Shown piece after piece: positions 38,839 to 50,236 of a DNA stretch of 64,000 nt (position 1 is its first letter; each line of letters opens with the position of its first letter). The translations under genes and the position numbers were made by a program. The notes beneath the pieces were generated by a model. That model searched no databases. It was not told the origin of the DNA and worked only from the letters and a program-made list of their open reading frames with translations. Origin of the DNA: Serilophus lunatus. Its lineage: Eukaryota > Chordata > Aves > Passeriformes > Eurylaimidae. Where the stretch lies: NCBI GenBank assembly GCA_013399895.1, contig VXBA01001826.1:3698236-3762235 (forward strand), read 5' to 3'.

Positions 38839-39599
38839 GTAAGACAGTCCTCAACAGATGTAGCATTATTCTACCAAAATTCAATGCAACTATTCACACT
38901 ATTTTACTCCAAAGCATAAATGGGATTGATTTCATTAGAATCTTTCACATGTCACTTCTCCCAAGACTAAGGTTTCCCTGAATGGTCTCCAAATGTGCTC
39001 ATCTTCTCCATTACTCATTACAGAAAAAAAAATCACATTATAGCAACTCCTCAGAACCAGCAGCAAGAGATGTGCTACTGAAATAAAAAAGGTCTTAAAC
39101 TGCCTTCCAGTGATTTTGCAGACAGATGTGCATAACCTGGTATTTCTGGGATACTTTTTTACATCTACTCCCATACAAAAGCAGGAGCTAGATGAGATAT
39201 AACATGTTTAATCAAGTTATCTGTTTTCAGGAGGGATCAGGAGATCATATTTAAGAGAATGAGACCTCACTGAGTGCTGGTAGCCCTTCTGCAAAGGAGC
39301 TTACCTTGCTCATTTTATTGTTCAAACCTCATCCTATCATGATGCTTCAGACATTTCATTACTCTGTTTTTTATTATTGTTATCCATTTTCACATGTATG
39401 AATAAGGATTTGCTTGACAGTGAGAATTTGTTCTCTTTTCAAACCATGAGGTGTAAAATCTGAGAATTTCCATTCTGATGTTCTTCCTGTTGAAATGTCT
39501 TTGCTGTTTGCCAGGTATTTCATATTTGCTTTTCCAGGTTTCTAATGAAGACAATGTCTGAGTCAACATGGCACCGACTTAAATTGATTCAGGGCACTT
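38839..39599. other. Non-coding DNA, putative intron
   Basis: Nothing recognised between the candidate exon and the long CR1 copy. Confidence 0.4.
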
Positions 39600-40975
39600 A
39601 AGTTGATTCTCAAGGCACTGAGAACCCCTTGGTCCATCATCCACTCTTTGCCTCTGTCTTCAGCATAGATGAGGGACCAAGGGGGTCTCAGTGCCCTGAG
39701 CTCAGAACCAGGACTATGAGAATGATAACTCCCAATGGAGCTTGAAGTTGTGCAGGATCAGCAGCTCCAACTGGATCCCTATGAATCTCTGGGGCCTGAT
39801 GGGATTCATCCCAGAATCCTCAAAGAGCTGCTGATGCCATCACAAAACCTCTCTCCGTGATTTTTGAGTGGACTTGGCAGCTGGTGAACGTTGTCTCAGT
39901 TTTCAAGAAGAGCAAGAAGGAGGACCCCAGAAACTCCAGACCTGTCAGTCTTACTGGTAAAATTATGGAGAGGATTATTCTGGGAGGTATTGAAAAACAC
40001 CTGGAAGGCAACACAGCCATTGGTCACAGCCAGCACGGTTTCAGGAGAGGAAGGTCTGTCTTATCAAACCTCATTTCCTTCTATGACAAGGTGATCCACC
40101 TGGTTGATCAAGGGAAGCTGGGTGATGTGGTATTTTTGGGCTTCAGCAAAGCTTCGGATACTGTCTCTCCCAGGAACCTTCTGGACACACTGTCCAGCCC
40201 ACAGCTGGAGAAACACCAATGTGCTGGGTGAGCAGTTGGCTCATGGGTCAAGCACAGAGGGTGGGAGTGACCGGGGTGACATCAGGCTGGAGACCTGCCA
40301 CTAGTGTGGTTCCATCTCAGGCCCTGTGCTCTTCAATATCTTCATCAATGTCTTGGACACTGGACTGGAAGGGACACTGAGCAAGTCTGCAGATTACCCA
40401 AATCTGGGAGGAGCTGTTGACTCCCTCAAGGGCAGAGAGAGAGAGAGCTCAACAAATGAGAGCACTGGGCAGTCACCAACCATGCCAAGTTCAACAAGGG
40501 GAGGTGTTGGATTTGGGCACTGCAATATAAGAAAGATATAAAGCTCTTAGAGCACATCCAAAGGATAGCAAAAAAGATGATGACAGACCTCGAAGGGAAG
40601 CATGTGAGGAGAGGGCTGAGGGCACTTGGTGTATTCAGCTGGAGAAGAGGAGACTGAGGAGAGACCTCACTGGGATCTGCTCGAGCCCTGGAGCAGCGGA
40701 GGGGCATGTACTGATCTATTCTCTCTGTGACCAATGACAGAACTAAAGAAAACAGCTGGAGCTGTGCCAAGGGAGGTTTAGGTTGGATTTCAGGGAAAGC
40801 TTCTTCCCCCAGAGGGTGATTGGGCACAGCACCAAGGCTGCCAGAGCTCAAGAAGAGTTTCAGCAATGTTCTCAGATAGGGTGGCATTGTTGGAGTGTCA
40901 GTGCAGGGCCAGGAGTTGGACTCAATGGTCCTGATGGGTCCCTTCCAACTCAGCACATTCTGTGTTTCTACTCTC
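39600..40975 (+). mobile_element. Long CR1 LINE copy with degenerate reverse transcriptase
   Basis: About 1.4 kb of sense CR1. ORF2 pieces appear in order: GPDGIHPRILKEL, RPVSLTGKIMERII, SQHGFRRGRS, then the motif A region, here FLGFSKASDTV where active elements have a catalytic Asp in place of the Gly, then VLFNIFINVLD and KSADYPNLGG where the FADD box has become SADY. Frames shift and stops intervene. Near 40500-40520 the RT region jumps to the 3' UTR ('gcactgcaatataagaaaga'), an internal deletion. The 3' end runs to 'cccttccaactcagcacatt'. It is incapable of its own movement. Confidence 0.92.
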
Positions 40976-43900
40976 TGATTTTAAGTAGAGGGCTGCATTG
41001 CACCTGGGCCCAAAGTGAAGTGAGAAGGTGCTTTACTCCATGTGTACATACACTGGTTTTACCTTTCTTTAGCCACTTCACATAAAATAACAATTCTGTT
41101 TATTCTCTTCTACCTTGTGACCCCTGGCTTAGACTAAACAGTTTCAGAGACATGTTTGATCTGTATTACAGTGGTTGTACTTCCTGAAAGCCATAAAGAC
41201 AAATTCATCTTTTGGCTTACCCACATTTCTTGTTGCTTTTGTCCTGCCCTGACTAACAAGTTTTGACAAGTAAATCATTAGATCAATAGCCCTTGTCATA
41301 TGAAGTTGATTGCGAAAAGACAAAGCAGCTTCAAAGCACAACTGGGTTATTGTCTCAAGATCTTTAGGGATGTTGAAGCCCATTATTCATATCCTCCTTG
41401 GATAATGCCAAGCTGTTTTCAGCTAATTATCCAGAGTTTATGCCAATGTGGATATGGATTTCATCTCGTTCAAATGAGCTGTTTTAGTGTTTGGCTTTGC
41501 TCATCTTGACCACAGTGATTTTGAGTTGATGATGGGTTTGCTTTATTTGAATTGCAGGAGAATAATTGGATGGTTCGAGACTAGTTAATGACTTGATATT
41601 GCTGTATCTTAATATTAGAGGATTAAAGAAAATTATTACTAACTACAGAGGTTTTGGAGTTTATTCTTCTGGGAGAAACTGCCTGGATTTAAAAAACTAA
41701 ACAAAACAACACAGTCTCAAAGTATGGAAATATGGAAATTTGATTTTGCTCTGTCAGGGTTTCCCATTACATTGTTCTGCTGCCCAAAGACTCGTTGTTT
41801 CTCCTCTTTGGAATGAGCAGCACAAATGTGTGAAATCTGTAACTGTCCCCTCAAATCATCATTCCAGCAAATTCATTTAGGTCATCTGCTGATATTGGCA
41901 CACCACAGAGGCAGAGAACCTTCTGCCTACTAAAACCTGTGACAGACTTGTAAATAACAGCAACTTTTATTTAAACTGGGTTTCTAACTGTCTTATTTAT
42001 ATATTAGAAAAAAACACCTTAAACCAAGCTGGGAATGTTTTCAGAATAGTGATGGTTTCCCAATAAAAGCATTTGTGCCTGAGATTAAAATTAATAACCT
42101 CATTAATACAGCTAATAAATTATTAATAAATTACATTTTTGAACTGTACAAATGCAGTCAAACAAGGATAGATCAGCTGCTTTCTGTCACATGAACATGA
42201 CTTCAAAATCAAAGAGATGTTGCTGAGAGGAGTCAGGTCACAGAAACTCATGAAAGACACCAAATCCTTTTATCAAGGCCATTAAAAAACATGATCTGTA
42301 ACAAGTCACAGACTATCTAATGGACTTTGCAGATGATGGGTGGACATTGATCCTTGTCTGGATGCAAACAGACCTTATATATTCCCAGATCCTTATGGGA
42401 ACTCATCCCATTCCTGATGCATCTGCAGAAAGGTGCACATGAGAGGAGGAACAGGAAGGAGGTGGCATGAAGGAGTCAGAGAACAAAGAGTGGTGAAGGG
42501 TATGTGAGGGAGCCAGAAGGAATTATGAGGAGATGGAGAAGTTGACAAAATAGGGGGAAATGAGAGAGATCAAAAAGTATGGATATTAAGAAAAATGAGG
42601 TGGATGAAGGCAAGACAGATAAAGACAAGTGGATAAAGGAGCCTGAAAACATATCAGAGAGGAAATGAAACAGACTGAAAAATATGGGAAAGCAAATATA
42701 GAAGAGTGTGTTCACATACAGAATAAAAAGCCAAGATGTGCCAACTATGGAAAAAGGGAAATGAGGAAAGGCAGAATACATTGATTTTGTTTTAAACTCA
42801 CAAGAACAGAAAATAAAAAGAGTTTTTACAAGACTGGCACCGTGAATACAAACCAGGTTTCCTGCATCATGTCCAACACCCAAACCATGCTCCACAGTTA
42901 CAGCAGAGCTCCATTTCAAAGCAGCACAAAACAAATCCCTGGGATCCTCCTTTCAATTTTAAATGAGAAAATTAATTAGGTCACAAAAATGTCTGCAATA
43001 CAACAAGATGTAAATTCAGGGCCTCAAGGCTGGAAGAGAAGCTAAGAGCAGAATTTGGCCCTAATTCAGACAACAGCAGTGTCTGAAAAATAGTTTTTCT
43101 TTTATGGGAAATTTAGACTATATTAGTTTTTATTTGAAAAGGAAAAAAAAATAAAAATCATAACATTTGGAACTTGAACTTTGTAAATGGAACAAGAATA
43201 ACATTTTCAAAAGAAAGGAAATTTCTGATGCTGTAAATCCGCCTGCAGATATCAGCTCATAAAGTTTTGTAATTGAAACTCTTTCAGATGGAGAATTTGG
43301 TTGCTATTAAAGTTTTTCATGTGACAAATATCAATTTTAAGAACTAACATCCCAACCCCCTAAAATTCAACCAGTTCTGCCATGGTGCTTGTCTTCATTC
43401 CATCACCCATGCAGCTGCATGAGCACAAAATGAGGAAAAAACATTCATTCTCTCAAGAGCTTCAGGAATTAGGGTTATTCCTGCAAGTCTGTGTCCCTCC
43501 TGCTGTTCTGAGGGACTTTTCTCAGCATCACTCAGGTGTTTTTCCTCAACATCTTCGTCTCCACCTTGGTTCCTCCAACGTGGCCTGTCCAGCACATTCA
43601 GGTCACTCACAGAAGTCCCATTTTGCCCCTCACATGGTGACTGGACACATCTTTGCTTCCTGCAGGAACTCTGCTGGTGAGTAATCCCTAAATGTCCCAG
43701 GATCCAAGCTAACACTGGGTGCTTTTTGGAAAAGCACGGGCTGAGCACTGTTCATTTCCTTTGGTAGGAACAGAAATCCCCAGATATCAAAAATACTGCA
43801 CGTCACAAACTGTTGGTGCCTCCAATATGAAGCAGTAAAAAAAAACCCCAAACAATTCTCGATATTTACCAAATTCTCCAATCTGTGGGTTGTGAGGAGT

Positions 43901-44639
43901 GGTTCTGGCTCCAAGGCAGCAATTCCCATGGCTTCATGGTTTTTGCAGATGTTTCAAGTCCTGTAAAGTCCTTTCACATTATCTTAGTATCATCTTTCCC
44001 ATTTAAACTCCAACAGAGTCTGGGAGGCTGACTGGAAAAAAAAAAAAAAAATAGCAATAAGACCTCCCAAAGAGGTGTTTCTCCATCCCCAGAATAGTCC
44101 TGGTGAGATGCTCAGCGCTAAAGAATACAGACTTGTTAATAACACAGAGAAATGCAAAGGGGCTGCAGTTTTGTTTCATGTCAGAGCTTCAATCCCTCCA
44201 TCAGCTTTTGCCAAACAAACACTCCCGAGGCTGTTAAATCAAATGTGATCATTCAGCTTCTGAAAAACCCACTGCTACTTCATTATTTCTTCCATTCTGA
44301 AGGTTTTGGCGCCCCAGGCTGCAAACAGGAGCAGTCTTGTCAGCAGCTAAAGAGCTTAATGACTCCCGAACCTCTCTCTCCTCTCACACAGAACTTACCT
44401 AAATAGGCATGAAAACCCCTCTCATGGCACACATGACAAGCACATGGCTGTAAAATGGCCTTCAAAAATAATTAATATACCATGGAGATGTATAATTCAG
44501 CCCTTGAAATTATAAAGGGACATTTGGTATGTTTTGAATCATCGTGTCCATGTTCTGATAAACTCGGCTGGTCTTTGTACATGCCTTGATCAAGCTGAAG
44601 GAAAAAAGCCTTTCCTCCACAGTGTTTGGGCTTTTAGTG
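40976..44639. other. Non-coding DNA, putative intron
   Basis: No exon recognised. A purine-rich stretch at 42.43-42.78 kb yields a Phe/Leu/Ser-rich minus-strand frame of 152 codons without a credible domain. Poly(A) at about 44036-44052. Confidence 0.35.
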
Positions 44640-45335
44640 GCTCCAAAAAACTATCTCGTTGGAGCGCATCAATGAAAAATTCCCAATTCTCCTGCCAAGG
44701 GAACGGCTGAGGAACAGCCTGTGGAGATGCCCAGCTCTCACGGTGAGCTTCCCGGGGGAAACCTGCAGGAACGAGCCCCAGCAGGCACTCAGGGGCAAAA
44801 CCGAGGGGTTTTTACCCTCAGGTCCTTTCGGTCACTCCCTTGTTATGTACCTTTTTCTACCTGAGTGACAGGAAAACCTCAGCTGGAATCGTCTCTGCCC
44901 GGAGACGGCGGGACCAGATCCGTCCTGGCGGGTTTCAAATGGTAGGAAAAAGGAGGGGCTGAGGGTCAACTTTCCACCACTTTTTTTTTTTTTTTTTNNN
45001 NNNNNNNNGGGAGAAAAAGAAAAGAGAAAGAAAAAAAAAAAAAAAAAAAAGAAGACTGAGAAAAAAAGCAGAAATCGAAGTAGAATAGAGTGTCCATCCT
45101 CCCTAGAATTTGGGAAACGCTTCTGCCTTCGCCCGGGAGCAGCGGGACCAGGGAGAGCAGCTGGGGCCTGATGCCCAGGACAGCAGCTCTGAGCTCCGGT
45201 AGGACCAGAGCCCGCCACCTTGGCAGGGCATTCACCTTCCCCGCGCGGGGCGAGCGCGGGTGGCTGCGGGGCTCGGTCCCTGCCTGCCCCCGGGGCAGTC
45301 CCGCACATCGCGGGAAAGATTGAAAACTCTCTAGC
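44640..45335. promoter_or_regulatory. Small CpG island, candidate alternative promoter
   Basis: The core at 45121-45335 is strongly GC-rich with about 17-20 CpG dinucleotides by eye (for example ccgcgcggggcgagcgcggg). A second cluster with roughly a dozen CpG lies at 44641-44940. CpG-dense DNA is rare elsewhere in the window. Donor-like sites leave it both ways: CACG|GTGAGC on plus at 44742/44743 and GGAAG|GTGAAT on minus near 45237. It could be a TATA-less promoter of the surrounding gene, of an antisense RNA, or an orphan island. Confidence 0.5.
44998..45008. other. Assembly gap of 11 unknown bases between poly(T) and poly(A)-rich runs
   Basis: A 17-base T run, eleven n, then gggag and A-rich sequence with a 20-base A run. 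The abrupt T-to-A switch inside a CpG island suggests missing or misassembled sequence of unknown length. Confidence 0.9.
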
Positions 45336-46490
45336 TTGGGTATTTTACCTTTCTGCTCTTCTCTGTTCGACTTCAAACCCCTCTTTTCTGGGATTTGGGC
45401 TGTTTCGATTCTGTTTGGTGTTTCTGCCTCTTGGATTATTTTCGTAGCAAATTTCCTTTCTTCGTTTAGTGTACTTGAAGTTTTTTCCTGACATTATTTT
45501 AAATGTTGCATTATCCTTATACACTGTTTTATTACGGGATTTTAACACTAACAACGTTCTTTCCCCAAGCTGTGTTTTTACATTGCTCCAACTAACTACA
45601 TTATTTTATTCCCCTGTCCAAGTGTGGTAAATGAAATGACGGTAGAATATTGAAATAAATTTTTATTTTCCTGAAACCTTCATAACTCTGGAAATTATAA
45701 GGTATTATAATACATAAAATATGATATATGATTTGATTTATTTTAGGAGCGGTAACATCTCTTTTTGAGCATCAGACTGATTATTTTTCTAATTTGCCCT
45801 GTAACTTCTCTCTATAACAAAAACTAATGCTACACTACACATGTCCAACTGTGTAATTTTCCATTAATATTCATAATATTATATGATATTGTGCAAACTC
45901 ACCAGGCAAAAGTTGCTTTACATAGTTAACAAGATGCACAACGCAGGGATAATTTTTATGATTGCTCTTTGCAACACCAGAATTCTTTCAACATCCATTT
46001 CTGCAGCACCTCTATCAATTTTACAGTGCCTACAGCCTCTAGAAAACAAACACACAGATCATTCATTTTATTGCAGTTGTTGCTTTTCTAAATGGATTCA
46101 TTTCTTACCGTTTCCCGGATTTTTGTCTTCCCCTCCTGTTTTATTTCTCTGTCTGTGCTTTACAGATCTCTCCTGGTCGTGCCTTTGGGGCGCACTATGA
46201 AAGCAAAGGAGAGCTCGTGTTTCGAAGTGCTCTTGGTGCTGCCCCAGCAATTTCGTAGGTTCTGGGCATCTTCTTAATAATCAGAGACAAGAAGGGTCCT
46301 TCAGAGCCCTTACTGGACTGCGGAGTCCGTGCTCCCCCCTCCCCCTGCAGAATTCCAGGCATTTTGTTGGGATAATTTGAAGGCTCTCCCATCCACATTT
46401 CGGGCACTTTAATCAATCTCTCTCAAAGAAGCCTTTTGATGCTTAGTAGCGTCCGACAGGGGATTTTTGACACTTGGTTTTGGGGGTGGA

Positions 46491-46562
46491 GTTGGACTTT
46501 TCGTTATTTGGTTGAGTTTGGGGGGATTTTTTTGTTTTGGTTTGTTTTTGTTGTTTTTTTCC
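46491..46562. repeat. T/G-rich low-complexity tract
   Basis: Runs of T broken by G (ttttgttttggtttgttttt and similar), about 70 bases. Confidence 0.75.
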
Positions 46563-48510
46563 TAAATAATGCCTTGTTTGCCTTCCCAAATATCAAAGCC
46601 CCCCTTCCCACTGCATCTCCCATTTTACAGAATAATGAATTTTTCCCACGGAAGCAGCCTCTGAATGCTGCTTTCAAAGCCTTCCAGTCCAAATGCAAAT
46701 ACACACAAATGATGACAGATAGGGAGGATAACTGAGGAAAATACTCTTTTCTTTTGTGCACGGAAGAAAAACCCCAATTCATTGGAAACTGAAGAAATTT
46801 TACAACTTCAGTTCTTTAATATTCCTTTCAATCTGTTATGCACAGACACATAAGTAGAGCTGCAGGCATGAATTAGCCCCTCAATGTTTTGCAGAGTAAA
46901 GACCTGCTAAAGCCCTTGACAAAATAGGGTTAATATTAACTATTATAATTAACTATTTAATTAAATTAACTAACTTTGTTACTTAAGCTCTTGTAGGATA
47001 TTTTCATAGACGAAATATTAATTTAAGTGTTAACAACATCCCTTTTTAAAAAGCAAATTTAACAGAAAAAACCCTGACTTGACTAGTTTGGAAGTTGTGG
47101 TAGAAATGAGCTGTAAAACTGCTGTCAAAATTGTTAATGTAGCTCTTGGATGTGAAAATTGGAGCAAATTCATTGTTTGAGGCTGGTATGACTGTATCTG
47201 GAAGACATTCCAAGAATATCACTGATGGAGTGGAAAGGCTTTGGATAAATCAAAAGGAATCAAAAGAATGCAATAATCTGTCTAAAGAGAGCTCTCAAAG
47301 CTCAGTTTCTTTAATGCCAAGGGGAAAATGTAGAGTGTCTCAGCCTGGTTGCCAGGGTTGGAGGGAGGATGGGGTGAAGGGTTTTGAAGCAAGATAACAA
47401 AGCTCTAATGAAATGAAGTCACCAGAAGTAGAAGCCAGGTCCAAAAAATTTCCATGATCTGGACTCTTCTGGTTCTTCCTGAACTTTAGAGCATCTATCC
47501 AAGGCTGATACGGATTTTCTACTATAGAAACTTGAAGTATAGATATAAAAAAGTGGTATTTTTTTGCTAAGAAATGCAACTTCTAAGCAAAATTGCTGGA
47601 GTGACATTGTTTCCTGTATTATGTGCTAACTAATGACCAGACCTTCATTTTTATTCATGATCTTACAAGTCTCTGAATCTGTGCCAAGGGTGTTGTTGCC
47701 CTATGGGCTCTATCAGTTAACACTTCCAAGCATTTGCCTTCATCCTTACTTCCCACTTATGGGCCACACATGGATTTCTCTGCTTCCATGAGAGAAAGCT
47801 CTCAGTACTTTGTAGAGAAAGCCCTGATCTCACTGATCCTGGGGATACCCAAGAGTGCTCCCTTGTCTTTCCTCCACGTGGGACATGACATCCGAGTCCC
47901 TGATCCCAGGATTTTCCACACACAGACAAGAGGAATACAATAGATCTTCTTCTAATTTTCCATTTCCTCATTTCTAAAAGGGCAACAAAAAATTTACAGC
48001 TACTTCATGCAAATCTAATGGCCCCAACTGTTCTCATGTTCCTGTGCCACAGTCAGGACATTGCTGGGATGTGGAAAGAATGCCCAAAAATCTTTTTGGC
48101 ATCACAACCACACCAGAAAGGTCCCCCCTCGCTGCCACTAAGCAGTTCCAGCTGGGACAACAAACACATGCCACCGATATGCAAGTGAATTCAGGCAGAA
48201 ATCGTGCTCATAAACAAAGATTAACACGGGTCGTCCCCCTGAGGATGTCAAGGGTAGGGGCAGAGAGAAGAGATATTTAGGAACGCCATTACACATGGAA
48301 TACAACTTAAAGGTTTTTATCATTCTCTTTTAAGTTGAACCCTTCAGTCACAGCCCCTTCAAGTTGCTCTTTGTCTGCCATCAGCCAAGCAGGAATTGCT
48401 GCCTCCTCGGTGGCATCCAAGGGAAGCAGGGAACCCCCGAGGAGGCACCTCCCAGCTCCTCCCCGCCAGTCTGACCCCAAATTACAGCTGTGCTCTATCG
48501 GAAGCAGCCT

Positions 48511-48540
<30 letters not shown>
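48511..48540. repeat. (CAG)10 trinucleotide repeat
   Basis: Ten uninterrupted CAG units in a locally GC-richer stretch. The 210-codon frame across it (48335-48967) reads the repeat as serine, another frame as glutamine. Neither has recognisable flanking domains or splice sites. Confidence 0.9.
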
Positions 48541-48541
<1 letters not shown>

Positions 48542-49485
48542 CACTCAGGGCCCCAAGCTCCTGGGTGGATCCCCCTGAGCCCCACAGCTGCAGCCCGTCC
48601 TCTGTGCATGTCCTGCACAGCGGGAACCTCCACCACCACGTCTCCTGTTCCTCACTGCGCTTTCCATCCTCTGCAAACAGGTTTCACGTGGCACTCGGCT
48701 CCTCCCAACTCCATTCCCTCCCCCGTGGAAACACTCTGGCCTCTCACTGCAAAGAGGGAATTGCTCAAAATTTACCAGCAGGTAAAGCCAGAGAGTGAAC
48801 TTATCAGATATAAATTGACTATTGTTCTTATTTATTGCATTGCCACCAGAAGGATTATTGCTGCCCGTAAGATTTCAGAGGCAAATCCACCATCAGCCTC
48901 CACCAGACACAGATCAACTATCCCACAACTACATCCTAAAAATAATTTCACTTCTTGGATGGCTTGATTGCAACATAAAAGCCAATTTGTTCCTGAATGT
49001 ACAAATAGAACAAAAATCACAGAAAACAGAGGCTTGACACGGAATACAAATAGGAAATCTCACATATCCGTGTCTGTAAAGCCTCTATCGAGTCATGCAT
49101 AGAAAGAGAAGGGAAGGATATGTCAAAAATAGTGTCTCTTAATCAAAACAATATACAAGCTCTTATAAGACAGTAAAGATATAAGTATTTCATCTAAGTG
49201 TTTCCCTGGAAACTGAAAATGGAGCAGCAATAGTTCCGTAGCTTCTTCTTTCCTACAGTCTTCAAGGACAGACACTTCACTGGTCTCCCAGAGCTGGAAA
49301 GAATTAGAAGATTTCCCCCAAGTGAGTTAGGAAAAGACTTCAACATGCAGCAAATGAGGAACAGGCCAGAAGACTTTTAAAATGCTTTATAAAGTGCCCT
49401 ATATCCCAGCATGAAGGCAGGAGTACATTTTCAATCAAACAGTCTTGTCCCTGAGCTTTAAACAACCCTGGGAGCAGAAAAATAT

Positions 49486-49575
49486 GTAGTTAAAAAAACA
49501 CAAACAACAACCAAACAAAATAATAAAAAAGAAGAGGCTAATGCTATTAAAAATAAATAAGAACATTAGAATTAC
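49486..49575. repeat. A-rich low-complexity tract
   Basis: AAAAC, AAAT and A-run units over about 90 bases. No function inferred. Confidence 0.7.
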
Positions 49576-49999
49576 TTAAAAAATAGGAAGCAAAATGACA
49601 CTCCTTAAAGGCAGATTAAATTCCAGGTAGAGTTACTGGAGTGTCCTGGAAATAACACCCCTAATACATCTAATACATGATTAAAAAAACCCAGATAATA
49701 AAAACACTTCACCTTCTATCAGTTAATCAGAGGGCAGGTGCTGAAGTTGTTCTAACTCAAGCAATCTAAATAGTTGCCACAAAGTTGGCAGATGAACAAG
49801 AGCTGAGATGAGTATTGAGAGAAGGAAAGACTCTGTCTCCCTCTAGTCTTTAAGGCAGGAATCCTTCTGGAATAAGCAGACTGAGTCATTTCACTCCAGA
49901 ACTGTGGAATCAGCTGCTCCTTGAAGGAAGTCTGAACAGCCAGTTTAATGTGGGTGCTAATTGTTCAGCTGGTGAAGATGGGTGCGAAGCTCCTTTTCA

Positions 50000-50236
50000 A
50001 GAATCAGAAAATGAACTCAGTTGGAAAAGACCTTTGAGTTCACCAAGTCCATCCTGTGACCCAGCACCACCTCATCAACTAAACCATGGCACTGAGTGCA
50101 ACATCCCGTCTCTTTTAAACACTTCCAGGGATGGTGACTCCACCACCTCCCCAGGCAGCCCATTCCAATGGCCAATCACTATTTCTGGAAAGAATTTCTT
50201 CCTAACATCCAGCTTAAATTTCCCTGACACAGCTTA
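50000..50236 (-). mobile_element. CR1 LINE 3'-end fragment, antisense
   Basis: 'gaatcagaaaatgaactcag', 'cttccagggatggtgactcc', 'accacctccccaggcagccc' and 'aagaatttcttcctaacatc': an antisense CR1 of the 'ccatccctggaggtgtttaa' type. Diverged. Confidence 0.88.

Larger units (their letters stand above)
45336..49999. other. Non-coding DNA with simple repeats
   Basis: Mostly unique and AT-rich. No convincing exon, though an acceptor-like 'ctgtctgtgctttacag' near 46150-46166 precedes a moderately GC-rich stretch. Contains the G/T-rich, CAG and A-rich tracts listed separately. Confidence 0.35.

Noticed and set aside
42476..42934. 152-codon hydrophobic minus-strand frame, considered as a membrane protein
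   Set aside because: Its Phe/Leu/Ser richness comes from a purine-rich plus strand; no splice or start context.
48335..48967. 210-codon frame with a poly-Ser run
   Set aside because: The Ser run is the CAG repeat read out of frame; the rest is Pro/Ser/Thr-rich without domain or exon signals. Kept only as a low-interest finding.
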